DNA of 64,000 nucleotides from Pleionea sediminis (GCF_007570825.1 NZ_SUNB01000005.1:186001-250000); one strand, 5' to 3'. Shown: positions 8,245-18,337, numbered from the stretch's first letter. The notes: a model not told the origin generated them from the sequence alone. Translations and numbers: made by a program.

Positions 8245-11200
8245 CTATTTGGTTTTTCGTAGAAGTCTTGTTAAACCTAACAAGAGTATCGATCCAAATG
8301 CGAGTGAACCGCCGCCAGAGCCGCCGCCACTGCGTTTGTTTTTAACCGTTACGGTTACTTGCGCCGTGCTTGAACCACCCTTACTGTCGCTAACCGTTAC
8401 TTCAAATCCAAGTGTTGAATCTGCAGTGACACTCGGAGCAGTAAACGTAGCAAGTGCCGAGTTAGCGTTTTGTAAAGTGACATTGGTTCCACTGGTTTGA
8501 GCCCAGCTGAAAGTTAATTGATCGCCATCGGGGTCACTACTTGAAGAAGCGTTGAGCGTAACGGTTCCGCGTTCGTCAACTTCGATTGATGCATTGGCAA
8601 CTTGAGCAACCGGTAATTGATTTTGCTTATCAACGGTTACAGTAACCTGCTGGGTATTTGAAGCACCTGAAGGATCTGAGACGGTAACTTCAAAAATGAA
8701 GTCTGTTGCTTCATCCACACTTGGTGCAGTAAAGCTTGCTTGAGCCGTTGTTGCATTTTCAAGAGTGATGGTATCACCACTAATTTGCGTCCAACTGAAA
8801 GTTAAATCATCGCCATCAGGATCGCTACTGGGTGAAGCATCAAGCGTCACGTTTTCGCCTTCTTCAACACTGAGTGATGACTCGGTAACTTCAGCCACAG
8901 GAACTTGATTAATGTCGTTAATCGTTACTGTGACTTGAGCGGTACTGCTACCTCCGAAGCCGTCAGATACGGTAACTTCAAATACAGCCTCAGATGTATC
9001 GCTAACGGTTGGTGCGGTAAAGTTGGCAACGGCGCTATTCGCATTTTCAAGCGTGATTGTGTCACCGCTGATTTGAGTCCATGAGAAAGACAGCGCGTGT
9101 CCTTCAGCATCAGTACTGCCCGAAGCATCTAAGGATACAGACTCACCTTCGTCAACTGTAATGCTATCGGCAGCAAGATCGACGACGGGTGCTGTATTTT
9201 CAGCATCGATACAGGTAGTTTCACCGGCAAGGTTTATTGCCCATGAATTGATGGTTCCGGTATCTTGTCCTGCGCCATCAACAACACTCAATGTCCATTC
9301 ACCAGCCAACGTTTTTCCTTCGAAGGCAGCTAACGATTCTGCAGCATCGAAATCGCCAGGAATGTTACCGATAATATCATCGGCAGAACCACCAGAAGGA
9401 CTACGTAGAAGAACTGAAGTATCATCGGGACCAGTCAGTCTTATTGTCAGATCGCCAATCCAGGTATGGCTGATGTTTAAATCAATGGAGAATGAGTCTG
9501 CATCGATTGTTTGATCGCCAGTATCAAATGTGATGGTCGAAGTTACGCCATCAGGATCATTGTCTGGGATACTCGTCGCAGTTTCGTTGGTTTCTGTCAC
9601 TGTGGCCGTTTGACCGGTTGGTAATTGATAGTTAGCCAATAAACTTTCTGCTGTACCATTGGCGGTATATTCAACGTTAAGGGCTAAGTCGATTGGTGCA
9701 CCACAAACATGGTTTGCCGGCACAGACACTTCAAACAGTGACGTGTTGTTGGCAGTTTCTCCGGCACTTAAATCTGGGTATCCGCTTTCTGAAACTGGAA
9801 TTTCGATATTGGCTGTTGTGCTCGATAAGGTGCCTGTGACATTGGTAATATCAAATTGACCGATATTTTCCATTGGGATTTGCACGTTAAATGTTTCGCC
9901 CGGATCAATGTCACCATCGTTGCCGGTATTAGAAACAACCAGCTCACCTTCTGCCAGGAATGACTCGAGAATACTCACTTGTCGGAATTTGGCACTTAAC
10001 ACTTGAGCGTGTGGACCATCGGGAAAGAGTGTTGCTGCCGTGGCAACTGTTTCTCCGGCCAGGTCACGCATTTTTAATCCAGAACCTAATCCGAATTGTG
10101 CTTCGAGAATAATTTGATCGACTTCTTCTCGAGTTTGGCCCTGGTTAATGAGCTCGATTAACGACTGGAATAATGGCGTCGACCAAAGCTCATCTCCCAG
10201 TTCACCATTGACGGTTGCATGAGCGCCGTAATTTTGTGAATGGTCATAAGTGAAGCCAGTTTGATCCATAACGCGGCCGGCCCAGCAGCTGCTGTGACCA
10301 TCCCAGGTGAAAACCCAATTTGGATTAAAGGTTGGCCCATTAGCAGTACTGTAACTGTAAGAGCCGGCCCAGTAATCTCCAAAGCCTTCACCCATGGCAC
10401 CCGTGTCACCGCCTGACCAGTTACTGTTAATGGAGTGATTGATAGCGTGACCGTATTCGTGAAGGATTACATCGGCATCTTCGTTATCGTCGACACAGCC
10501 GTGACCAAAAGCCATTCGGTTAGCACCGGGTTGGAAATAGGAGTTGTCATCGCCATTGGCACCATTCGCGTCTGCGACAATGGCACCTTCTTGAATGCCT
10601 GAATCGCCAGTAAAGCCAAGTGATTGCATGTACCGTTGATTTTGGTCAACGTGGAAGTAGGTCATGACGTCATTAAAGGCGACATCACCTCGTTTCTGAT
10701 CCCAGTTACCCGTCGTTGAAGTGCTAGGGGCCGATGTCGGCGAATCCCAATCTTCGATGGAAACCCATGGGCCCTGTAAGCTATAGGTGCCATCGGCTAA
10801 AGTAATGTCTTCTAATGTTCGTGTTACGTAGGCTGCGTCAAAAGCAGAATCGGGTGAAGTATCAACAAGAGAACCATCGTTTAATGTTGTGCGTGGATCG
10901 GGATCAAATACCAAGGCACTTCCGGTTGCCATGACACCTTGTTTTTGAGTTTTTTGAGCCGTTTTTGCTTGAAACTGACTCAGAGCTGTTGTGAAGGAAA
11001 CAGCTGCTTTATTGTGTTTAAACTGCCATTTTTTGTCTTTTGCATTGGCACTTTTGTCGATCGGCAAATCGGTTCGATATACCTGGATAAGCTTTCCAGT
11101 ATTCGCATTAATGATTTGCTCCCATTCTCCGCGAGGTGCGGTTGCATTGATGCGAGTCACGTAAACTAACTCGAGACGCTGGCCAACTGGTAGGTAAACG

Positions 11201-11697
11201 AGTTCTGCTTTGGGCTCAGCTTGTAACTCACCATTGGATTGTAAGTTTTGCCAACTCAGTTCAAGAGAGCGATTGGCTGATAACGTTGATTTCGACTTTT
11301 GAGGTGCACTTTTGTAAGGATAAAGGTTATTAAACACTCTAACTTTTGACGCATCGCTATTGTCTATTGAAACGATAAGCTCACCACGCCAAACCGGAAT
11401 TCCATTAACTTTTTGCTGATAGTGGTAGTGCGTTGCGGTTAAACTTTTTTTCGTTTTGTACAAAGAGACTTGGTTTAACAGTTCATTCAGTTCACCGTGA
11501 AGTTTGGAGCCTTGGATGGCGGATAATGGATTGTTGAGGTGTTTGTGATTATTGAGTTTGAAGTGAACGATTTTGCTGCTTTGACGGTGGTCGGTGTGTT
11601 CTGAAAGACTTTGTTCGGCCAAGGCTAGAGTAGAGCCAGATGCGAGTAGCGTCGATAGAATTACCTTCGACAAGGTGTTCTTCTTAAAGTGTCCCAT
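8245..11697 (-). CDS. M36 fungalysin-type metalloprotease with P-domain, three Ig/PKD-like repeats and GlyGly-CTERM
   Basis: 1150 aa. Order: signal peptide (1-28), FTP/PepSY-like propeptide (about 40-215), M36 catalytic domain (about 260-590) with zinc motif HEYGH at 413-417 and GEGFGD downstream, a CARDB-like segment (about 590-690), a proprotein-convertase P-domain (about 705-800, SHTWIGDLTIRLTGP), then three tandem Ig/PKD-like repeats (about 805-1110) that each carry the signature FSW(T/A)Q(I/T)SG. The C-terminus has a Gly/Ser run, a hydrophobic helix and a basic end (LLRKTK), which is the GlyGly-CTERM sorting signal cut by rhombosortase. It is probably a type II-secreted surface protease. 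Monocistronic. Confidence 0.93.
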   Translation of the reverse strand: MGHFKKNTLSKVILSTLLASGSTLALAEQSLSEHTDHRQSSKIVHFKLNNHKHLNNPLSAIQGSKLHGELNELLNQVSLYKTKKSLTATHYHYQQKVNGIPVWRGELIVSIDNSDASKVRVFNNLYPYKSAPQKSKSTLSANRSLELSWQNLQSNGELQAEPKAELVYLPVGQRLELVYVTRINATAPRGEWEQIINANTGKLIQVYRTDLPIDKSANAKDKKWQFKHNKAAVSFTTALSQFQAKTAQKTQKQGVMATGSALVFDPDPRTTLNDGSLVDTSPDSAFDAAYVTRTLEDITLADGTYSLQGPWVSIEDWDSPTSAPSTSTTGNWDQKRGDVAFNDVMTYFHVDQNQRYMQSLGFTGDSGIQEGAIVADANGANGDDNSYFQPGANRMAFGHGCVDDNEDADVILHEYGHAINHSINSNWSGGDTGAMGEGFGDYWAGSYSYSTANGPTFNPNWVFTWDGHSSCWAGRVMDQTGFTYDHSQNYGAHATVNGELGDELWSTPLFQSLIELINQGQTREEVDQIILEAQFGLGSGLKMRDLAGETVATAATLFPDGPHAQVLSAKFRQVSILESFLAEGELVVSNTGNDGDIDPGETFNVQIPMENIGQFDITNVTGTLSSTTANIEIPVSESGYPDLSAGETANNTSLFEVSVPANHVCGAPIDLALNVEYTANGTAESLLANYQLPTGQTATVTETNETATSIPDNDPDGVTSTITFDTGDQTIDADSFSIDLNISHTWIGDLTIRLTGPDDTSVLLRSPSGGSADDIIGNIPGDFDAAESLAAFEGKTLAGEWTLSVVDGAGQDTGTINSWAINLAGETTCIDAENTAPVVDLAADSITVDEGESVSLDASGSTDAEGHALSFSWTQISGDTITLENANSAVANFTAPTVSDTSEAVFEVTVSDGFGGSSTAQVTVTINDINQVPVAEVTESSLSVEEGENVTLDASPSSDPDGDDLTFSWTQISGDTITLENATTAQASFTAPSVDEATDFIFEVTVSDPSGASNTQQVTVTVDKQNQLPVAQVANASIEVDERGTVTLNASSSSDPDGDQLTFSWAQTSGTNVTLQNANSALATFTAPSVTADSTLGFEVTVSDSKGGSSTAQVTVTVKNKRSGGGSGGGSLAFGSILLLGLTRLLRKTK

Positions 11698-11902
11698 TTT
11701 AGGTCCTTACATTTTTATACGAATTTTTAGAGTTGTAAGCGCAATTTTTATTATTTTTATTTTGCGATGCTTCGATTCTAAAGGACTTGGGTTTAAGATT
11801 TTGTGGTACTATTAACATTCAGCTCAGGTAATAATACCACTCTTTATGTACTATTTTTCGACCAGTTACGGCGTGGTTGCTGGTTCATTTTTATCAGGAC
11901 AA

Positions 11903-12643
11903 CTAGACAACTCGTCCCTCAAGAAGCAACCTTTTTTCGAACATTGCTAAATAGGCTGGCATGGCTTCTTCGGCTATTCGTTGCTGCTCAGTGGTTAGTT
12001 TAATTTCTTTTTGGGACGTACGTTTGAAGTGAGTGCTTTGCTCAACGGATGCGTACCAGTAGGGTGCCCAAACACCATCACTGTCTCTTTTTCCGCTTGG
12101 CCATTGCAACATTTGTTGATCAAATGGAATAGACAAGTGAGTGCATAGTTGCGATAGCATTTGCTGTGGGTGGTTTAAAACATCATCGGACTCAATAATG
12201 GGTATTTTTTGCTCAGTGAGTTCACAAAGTTCTTCATACAACTCAAACTGTCTCAGTACTCCAATATCATCTTGATTGACGGTAGGTCGGGAGCGAACAT
12301 AGGACGCTACCACTGCGTGGGGATTTCTGATTAAGAAAACATGGGCTAGCGATTTTGCCCAATCCATGGAGTTCCCACGGAGCATATGATGAGTCATGTG
12401 TTTTTGATAAAAAATCGGAGATTCAACGTCAACTTCGGTGAGTTGCTGCTGTACTTCTCGCCAGCTGGTTGACTGTGACTCGATGATTTCTTGAAAGCCT
12501 GGATGATTAAAGCCGGTCTCTTTTAAGTAGCACGCATAAAAAGGTTCATCGACGACCGAGCAATCGGGACGATTTTCCCAGCTGCGCATCATCGCTGTTG
12601 ATATGTTGCGTGGACCAGACCACATGGCAATACGCTTGGTCAT
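11903..12643 (-). CDS. sulfotransferase-like protein coupled to a class IV aminotransferase
   Basis: 246 aa from the ATG at 12643. That ATG overlaps the aminotransferase stop as TAATG and has AGGAGG in place, so translation is coupled. The N-terminal SGPRNIST (about 9-16) fits the PAPS 5'-phosphosulfate loop, and VFLIRNPHAVVASY (about 100-113) fits the 3'-phosphate site of sulfotransferases. VDEPFYACYLKETG after the loop is conserved in this subfamily. The acceptor is unknown. From memory, plant branched-chain-aminotransferase-like proteins fuse this kind of domain to a class IV aminotransferase, so the pair probably works on one substrate (inference). Confidence 0.8.
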   Translation of the reverse strand: MTKRIAMWSGPRNISTAMMRSWENRPDCSVVDEPFYACYLKETGFNHPGFQEIIESQSTSWREVQQQLTEVDVESPIFYQKHMTHHMLRGNSMDWAKSLAHVFLIRNPHAVVASYVRSRPTVNQDDIGVLRQFELYEELCELTEQKIPIIESDDVLNHPQQMLSQLCTHLSIPFDQQMLQWPSGKRDSDGVWAPYWYASVEQSTHFKRTSQKEIKLTTEQQRIAEEAMPAYLAMFEKRLLLEGRVV

Positions 12644-13557
12644 TAAGCATCCTCCTGATGACAAGATTGTTCAACTAGAGCTGCGTAAAGATTGGATAAT
12701 TTTTGCGTCATTGGTCCCATAGATTCATTGCCGATGGATCTTCCGTCCACATTAATAACCGGTGTGAGGCCGCCAAAGGTTCCCGTGCAAAAAGCTTCAT
12801 CGGCAGAGTAAACATCGGTGAGGGAAAAGTTTTTCTGAAAAACCGGAATATTGTTTTCTTCGCAGGTTCGAATGACATTGGCGCGCGTGATACCTCCCAG
12901 GCAATAGTCACCACTGGATGTCCATACTTCACCATTACGAACAATAAAAAAGTGCGTCGAATTGCAAGTGGCAACAAAGCCATGAGGATCGAGCATAAGT
13001 GCCTCGTCGGCACCGGCTTTTGTCGCTTGAATACAAGCAAATATACAGTTTAATTTAGAGTGAGAGTTGAGTTTGGGATCTTGGACATCTGGATAACCGC
13101 GTCGCACATGAACAGTAAATAATTTAAGACCTGGATTGGGCACTGAAGCTTTGTACTCTGGAATAATAACGATGGTTGCTGGTGTTACTGTTATTCTTGG
13201 ATCTTGATAGGGCGTTGCTTTTTCACCGCGAGTAACCATGAGTCGAATGTGCACGCCATCATGCATATCATTTGCTTCAAGTGTTGCGTAGATTCTTTCC
13301 ACCAACTCTTTTTTGCTGAGCCCAATGTCCATATCTAATGCTTTCGCGCCTGAGAATAATCGCCCCATATGAGAATCAATAAATGCGAGTTTTCCCTGAT
13401 GCAAACGAATGCCTTCCCAAACGCCATCGCCCAAAATAAATCCACTATCAAAAACACTGACTTTGGCTTCTTCCCGTGGATAAAGTTTGCCATTAATATT
13501 AATTTGAATAGACGCATTGCGTGGATCGTTTTGATAATTGTGAGCACCAAATCCCAT
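12643..13557 (-). CDS. PLP-dependent class IV aminotransferase (IlvE/Dat-like)
   Basis: 304 aa from the ATG at 13557 (a GTG three codons earlier is possible). Fold type IV features: VSVFDSGFILGDGVWEG near the N-terminus, a likely PLP lysine in NSHSKLNCI (about 170), CNSTHFFIV for the cofactor phosphate region, and TGTFGGLTPV near the C-terminus. It should transaminate a branched-chain, D-amino or related acid; the substrate cannot be read from sequence. The last codons carry the ribosome site of the following sulfotransferase gene, so the two form a tight two-gene operon. I withhold the symbol ilvE because this neighbourhood differs from branched-chain biosynthesis operons. Confidence 0.85.
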   Translation of the reverse strand: MGFGAHNYQNDPRNASIQININGKLYPREEAKVSVFDSGFILGDGVWEGIRLHQGKLAFIDSHMGRLFSGAKALDMDIGLSKKELVERIYATLEANDMHDGVHIRLMVTRGEKATPYQDPRITVTPATIVIIPEYKASVPNPGLKLFTVHVRRGYPDVQDPKLNSHSKLNCIFACIQATKAGADEALMLDPHGFVATCNSTHFFIVRNGEVWTSSGDYCLGGITRANVIRTCEENNIPVFQKNFSLTDVYSADEAFCTGTFGGLTPVINVDGRSIGNESMGPMTQKLSNLYAALVEQSCHQEDA

Positions 13558-13566
13558 AGAAATCAC

Positions 13567-13970
13567 TCATAAATAAATTAGTAGAAAGCTAGACTAACGT
13601 ATTCCTTGAGTTCCGCAAAACAAAATTAGACACATCTGATCATTTCGCTAACCCTATAGTTTCATAATATAAAGTGGTATCGAGACGACACTCTAAATAA
13701 GTATCAACAATTTGTTTTGACAAATGAAAGAAATCAAAAAGGCAATTTTCTTTCATGAATAACTAGATAGATCATCAAATCAAATAAAAAATCTCGAACA
13801 AAAATGAAAAACTATCTCACCTTGGAACATCTTGTCATTTAATTGTAATGAACTCTACTTTGCTGCCTAATCTTTAAACAGCTGGCTTGATTGAAGGAGT
13901 CATTTGATAGGGCAAGTATCAGGCCAGTGTGATTTTATCTTAAACAAAGAGAAAAACGAGGAATGCAAAA
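13567..13970. other. intergenic region with inverted repeat
   Basis: Divergent, very AT-rich spacer between the aminotransferase operon and the M14 peptidase. It contains a perfect 10-bp inverted repeat (ATGAAAGAAA at 13724-13733 and its complement at 13747-13756, 13-nt spacer), which may be a regulator site or hairpin. No gene is visible. Confidence 0.45.
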
Positions 13971-16571
13971 ATGAAGACAATAAAAGTAAGTTTGTCGTTT
14001 TTGCTTTTCGGAATTTTAAGTAGTATTCCTTTAAGCGGAATTGCGAAGACATCTGTAAAAAATGAAAAAATAATTAGCGTACTCGAAGATGAAAAGCAAA
14101 ACGATAATTTCTATCGTGTTTATTTTCCAAATGAGACTTTAGGTAACAAATTAGCAATAACTTTTCACAGTCAGCTCAGAGCAACTTTTAAAGACAAGGG
14201 TTACTCTGTATTAGAACTTAGTGAGAAGGATATTGAACGGTTAAAGCCATTCGGCTTTAAAATTGTTAAAGCACATGAGTTTATTCGACAAGAGAAGCAG
14301 CGTCTTGAAGGGTTGCAACAGCAACTCCGACAAAAACAGAATCTTCTCGAACAATCTGCGATCCCTGGTTATGATTGTTATGAAACCGTTGAAGAAACAT
14401 TTGCGACAGCCGAATCAATGGTAACTGATTTTCCACAACTGGCATCGTGGATTGATGTTGGTGACTCTTGGGAGAAGTCAACTGGACAAGGTGGTTACGA
14501 TATCAAAGTGTTAGTGTTGACCAACCAAAACAACGCGTTTGAAAAACCCAAATTATTTATCAATAGTGCGATTCACGCACGCGAATACACAACGGCACCG
14601 CTCAACTTAGATTTTGCTCGATGGTTGGTTGAAGGGTATGCAACTAACGCCGACGCGCGTTGGATATTGGATTATCACGAAGTCCATCTGATGTTGCAGA
14701 CCAATCCTGATGGTCGAAAAATGGCAGAGGGTGGAAGTAGTTGGCGAAAGAATACCAATCAAAATTTTTGTGGGGCAACGTCAAGTCGGCGCGGTGCCGA
14801 TCTGAATCGAAACTTTAGCGATCGTTGGAATATAACCAATGGACGTGGTTCGAGTGGTTGGGAGTGTAGTGATACTTATCGTGGGCCTTCTGCTGGATCA
14901 GAACCTGAAATTCAAGCGATAGAAAATTACATTCGCTCCATTTTTCCCGATCAACGTGGACCTAATGACGATGATGCAGCACCACTTACCGCAACCGGAA
15001 TGCACATCGATATTCACAGTTACTCAGAGCTTGTATTGTGGCCTTGGGGTGATTCTGACGAACCGGCACCTAATGGCAGTCAGTTGCAAGCCTTAGGACG
15101 TAAGTTTGCTTTTTTTAATGGTTATATGCCACAACAGTCGATAGGGTTATACGCGACCGATGGAACCAGTGACGGAGTGAGTTACAGCGAGTTAGGCGTT
15201 CCCGCCATTACTTTTGAATTAGGCACCAGTTTTTTTCAACGTTGTTCCACGTATGAGAACACTATTAAGCCGAATAATTTACCGGCATTAATTTATGCGG
15301 CTAAAGTTGTAAACGCACCTTATGTGACACCATCCGGTCCCGATACTTTACAAGTGTCATTGAGTGATAACGCATCGACCGACGGTGTACCTGCAGGAAT
15401 CGCAGTGACCTTAACGGCGAATACCAGCGATTTACGTTTTAGCAATCGTAATGGGACTGAACCGACTCAAAACATCGCTTCTGCGGAATATTATATTGAT
15501 GTTCCACCCTGGCAATCTGGTGCGACAGCAATTCCTTTGACTGCAGCGGATGGTAGCTTTAACGCTAAGCAAGAATCGGTCACTGGAACGATTGATACCA
15601 GCAATTTATCGGTGGGTGAACACATTATATTTGTTCGGGCGAAAGATACGTCGAATATTTTCGGTGCGGTATCGGCTGTCTTTTTGCAAATTAATAATGA
15701 GGAACCACCTCTACTGGATTTTTCTTACGATTGTAATGGACTTGTATGTTCGTTTCAGGCATTAACCAATGGCACTGTTGCTGACTATCAATGGGACTTT
15801 GGTGATGGTAATTCGGGCAGTGGTCAACAAATAAGTTACGAGTATTCATCCGGTGGAACTTACTCAGTGACTCTGATTGTTACCGATGCGCAAGGTAACT
15901 CTGATAGTTTAAGTAAAGCGATAAATGTCTCAGGGGTAGATGATAGTTCGCTAGAAAATGGGATACCAAAAGCCGATCTATCGGCTGCACAAGGTGAGGA
16001 AATCAGATACTTAATGAACGTGCCTCCTGATGCGAGAAATCTATCCTTTGTTATCAAGGGCGGTACCGGTGACGCTGATTTGTACGTTCGATTTGGCGCA
16101 GAGCCGACAACCAGTGAGTATGATTGTCGCCCATATCGAAATGGTAATAGTGAAGTTTGTACGATAGATAACATTCAAACCGGCACTTATTACGTAATGT
16201 TGCGTGCCTATCGAGATTTCCGTGGGGTGAGTCTTACCGGATCTTATGATGTTGGTCCAATTGACGATGGCTCTTTTGAGGAATTGAATGTTTCCGGTGC
16301 ACAAGGTGAATGGAAACACTATCAAATCGACTTACCTGCAGGTACCAGTTTATTGAAAGTTTCTATTGAAGGTGGAACCGGTGATGCCGATCTTTATGTG
16401 CGTCAAGGCAGTGAACCGACGACCAACCAATACGAGTGTCGACCGTATCGTTGGGGCAATAACGAAAGCTGCTCTTTCAATAATCCAGGCGCTGGGACTT
16501 GGTTTATTAGCTTGAGAGGATATTCGGAATTTAGTGGTGTTAATATCCGTGCAAGCTGGAGTGATAATTAG
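13971..16571 (+). CDS. secreted M14 zinc carboxypeptidase with PKD and two PPC domains
   Basis: 866 aa. Signal peptide 1-25, propeptide to about 115, then the M14 catalytic domain (about 120-445). Zinc ligands are in HARE (His202, Glu205) and IHSY (His349); the catalytic Glu416 is in TFELGTS, and NPDG is present. Next come a beta domain (about 460-575), a PKD domain (about 580-650, WDFGDGNSGSG) and two bacterial pre-peptidase C-terminal domains (about 660-765 and 770-866), each with GGTGDADLYVR. The two PPC copies are near repeats and probably arose by duplication. It likely trims C-terminal residues from extracellular peptides, complementing the M36 and M13 enzymes. GAGGAA precedes the ATG. 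Confidence 0.94.
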   Translation: MKTIKVSLSFLLFGILSSIPLSGIAKTSVKNEKIISVLEDEKQNDNFYRVYFPNETLGNKLAITFHSQLRATFKDKGYSVLELSEKDIERLKPFGFKIVKAHEFIRQEKQRLEGLQQQLRQKQNLLEQSAIPGYDCYETVEETFATAESMVTDFPQLASWIDVGDSWEKSTGQGGYDIKVLVLTNQNNAFEKPKLFINSAIHAREYTTAPLNLDFARWLVEGYATNADARWILDYHEVHLMLQTNPDGRKMAEGGSSWRKNTNQNFCGATSSRRGADLNRNFSDRWNITNGRGSSGWECSDTYRGPSAGSEPEIQAIENYIRSIFPDQRGPNDDDAAPLTATGMHIDIHSYSELVLWPWGDSDEPAPNGSQLQALGRKFAFFNGYMPQQSIGLYATDGTSDGVSYSELGVPAITFELGTSFFQRCSTYENTIKPNNLPALIYAAKVVNAPYVTPSGPDTLQVSLSDNASTDGVPAGIAVTLTANTSDLRFSNRNGTEPTQNIASAEYYIDVPPWQSGATAIPLTAADGSFNAKQESVTGTIDTSNLSVGEHIIFVRAKDTSNIFGAVSAVFLQINNEEPPLLDFSYDCNGLVCSFQALTNGTVADYQWDFGDGNSGSGQQISYEYSSGGTYSVTLIVTDAQGNSDSLSKAINVSGVDDSSLENGIPKADLSAAQGEEIRYLMNVPPDARNLSFVIKGGTGDADLYVRFGAEPTTSEYDCRPYRNGNSEVCTIDNIQTGTYYVMLRAYRDFRGVSLTGSYDVGPIDDGSFEELNVSGAQGEWKHYQIDLPAGTSLLKVSIEGGTGDADLYVRQGSEPTTNQYECRPYRWGNNESCSFNNPGAGTWFISLRGYSEFSGVNIRASWSDN

Positions 16572-16598
16572 GCGAGGAGGGTTCTCGTTAATTCTTAG

Positions 16599-16618
16599 GA
16601 GGTGAAAGGATTCACCTC
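16599..16618. terminator. weak hairpin between convergent genes
   Basis: An 8-bp stem (GAGGTGAA/TTCACCTC) with a 4-nt loop lies between the M14 peptidase and tdk stops. It lacks a proper T run on either strand, so termination is uncertain. Confidence 0.35.
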
Positions 16619-16649
16619 ATTCAATATTCTTATGATTTTTATTTTTCAA

Positions 16650-17318
16650 TCAATCGACGCATTCGACGTTTTGTTTTTCGTTCGTTGGATAGTCGCTATT
16701 ATCTGATGGTATATTCTTCAAGACTTCTTTATCGCCTAACTCTAGCTTAAATGATGTGAGTTCTTTGTAATGCTTTCGACATAAAGAGATGTATCTTTCA
16801 TTACCGCCAATTTCGATTTGCGCACCTTGAGTGACAGGCTTTCCTGAGGCATCAACTTTGGCAATAAAATTGGCTTTTTTCCCGCAATGACAAATCGTTT
16901 TCAGCTCGATGAGCTTGTCAGCCCAGGCCAACAAGGCTTCGCTACCTTCAAAGGTATCGGCTTTAAAATCGGTACGAATGCCAAAGGTTAAAACAGGTAT
17001 GTTTAAATTATCAACGATTTCAGTAAGTTCATACACTTGTTTTCGTGATAAAAATTGAGCCTCGTCAACTAAAACACAGTCCACTTGATGGGATAATCCT
17101 TTTAGATGGTTTAAAAAGCTGAACGCTTGATTAAACGGGTAAGCTTCTTCGCTTAGTCCTGTTCTTGAGGCCACCAGATTTTTACCGTAGCGATTATCAA
17201 TTTCGGGAGAATAAATGGCCGTGGTCATACCGCGCTCGCGATAATTGAAAGAGCTTTGTAGCAGGTAGGTCGATTTACCGGCATTCATTGAAGAGTAATA
17301 AAAATAAAGTTGTGCCAT
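16650..17318 (-). CDS. tdk: thymidine kinase
   Basis: 222 aa, type II (TK1-like) enzyme that phosphorylates thymidine to dTMP for salvage. The P-loop is SSMNAGKST (about 9-17), the Walker B-like DEAQFL is near 88, the lasso/zinc cysteines are CHCGKK and CRKHY, and [10 protein letters not shown] is near the C-terminus. About 20 residues extend beyond the usual length. A CNT nucleoside transporter 1.2 kb away would supply its substrate. The ATG has only a weak ribosome site. Confidence 0.95.
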   Translation of the reverse strand: MAQLYFYYSSMNAGKSTYLLQSSFNYRERGMTTAIYSPEIDNRYGKNLVASRTGLSEEAYPFNQAFSFLNHLKGLSHQVDCVLVDEAQFLSRKQVYELTEIVDNLNIPVLTFGIRTDFKADTFEGSEALLAWADKLIELKTICHCGKKANFIAKVDASGKPVTQGAQIEIGGNERYISLCRKHYKELTSFKLELGDKEVLKNIPSDNSDYPTNEKQNVECVD

Positions 17319-17442
17319 AACGACCCAATATCTGAAAGCTATCGCTGAATTATATCGTTGACGATGTGTGATGCAAGTGCCGATAGGCCCTGAGCAATAA
17401 CATTGTTATAATTTCCACAAAATGAACCAAGAAAGAAGCATT

Positions 17443-18276
17443 ATGCAGATTGTTGATTACAAAAGCGCTGAAGCACCTAAATTATTTGTTGAGTCACTGA
17501 GGGAAACGGGGTTTGGTGTGTTGGAAAATCATCCTATCGACCAAAACTTAGTCAACTCCATTTACGAAAAGTGGCAAGCTTTCTTTGATAGTGATGAAAA
17601 ACATCAGTATCAGTTTGATGTTGAAAAACAAGATGGATTTTTTCCTTTTGAAACTTCTGAAACCGCGAAAGGTTTTGATGTTCCTGATTTGAAAGAATTT
17701 TATCATGTCTATCCTTGGGGGCGAATTCCTGAGCATTTGAAAGACGATATTTTAGAGTATTATCGTCGCACGTCTGAATTTGCGGCACAGTTGTTAAGCT
17801 GGATTGAGCAATACAGTCCATCGGAAGTGTCTGCTAATTATTCAGAACCTTTGTCGCAAATGATTAAGGATACGCCCAATACGTTATTACGTGTTCTGCA
17901 TTACCCTCCGTTAGATGGCGTTGAACGAGAGGGGGCTGTTCGCGCGGCGGCTCACGAAGATATCAATTTGATTACTATTTTACCTGCGGCTAATGCGCCT
18001 GGTTTACAAGTGAAAAAGAAAGACGGTAGCTGGATGGATGTGCCGTGCAATTTCGGTAATTTAATCGTTAATATTGGCGATATGTTACAAGAAGCCTCAG
18101 GTGGTTATTTTCCATCTACCAGTCACCGGGTGATCAATCCTAGCGGAGAAGAGGCTAAACGTTCGCGCATTTCATTGCCATTATTTCTTCATCCACGATC
18201 GGAAGTGAAATTGTCCGAACGTCATACGCAGGCCAGTTATTTACTCGAACGGTTACGTGAATTAGGAGTCAAGTAA
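17443..18276 (+). CDS. 2OG-Fe(II) oxygenase, isopenicillin-N-synthase-like
   Basis: 277 aa from the ATG at 17443, which gives the usual family N-terminus; an ATG seven codons earlier is possible. The fold is a double-stranded beta-helix dioxygenase. Iron ligands are His and Asp in AHEDINL and His in TSHRVINP; the 2-oxoglutarate-binding Arg is in RSRISLPLF. GDMLQEASGGYFPSTSHRV is typical of the 2OG-FeII_Oxy/IPNS superfamily. The substrate is unknown, and no biosynthetic cluster surrounds it. It is divergent from tdk and followed by a terminator. Confidence 0.88.
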   Translation: MQIVDYKSAEAPKLFVESLRETGFGVLENHPIDQNLVNSIYEKWQAFFDSDEKHQYQFDVEKQDGFFPFETSETAKGFDVPDLKEFYHVYPWGRIPEHLKDDILEYYRRTSEFAAQLLSWIEQYSPSEVSANYSEPLSQMIKDTPNTLLRVLHYPPLDGVEREGAVRAAAHEDINLITILPAANAPGLQVKKKDGSWMDVPCNFGNLIVNIGDMLQEASGGYFPSTSHRVINPSGEEAKRSRISLPLFLHPRSEVKLSERHTQASYLLERLRELGVK

Positions 18277-18300
18277 TCGGTGTAAAATTCGGTGACACCA

Positions 18301-18337
18301 AGAATAAAAAAGGAGCAATTAGCTCCTTTTTTATTCT
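18301..18337. terminator. bidirectional Rho-independent terminator
   Basis: Long perfect stem (AATAAAAAAGGAGC and its complement, 5-nt loop) with A and T runs, between the convergent oxygenase and nucleoside transporter genes. Confidence 0.92.

Noticed and set aside
12703-13053. Plus-strand frame opposite the aminotransferase
   Set aside because: It is a shadow of the real gene on the other strand, without a ribosome site or recognisable protein.
16599-16618. Hairpin considered as a strong terminator
   Set aside because: It has no adequate T run on either strand, so it is listed only as weak.
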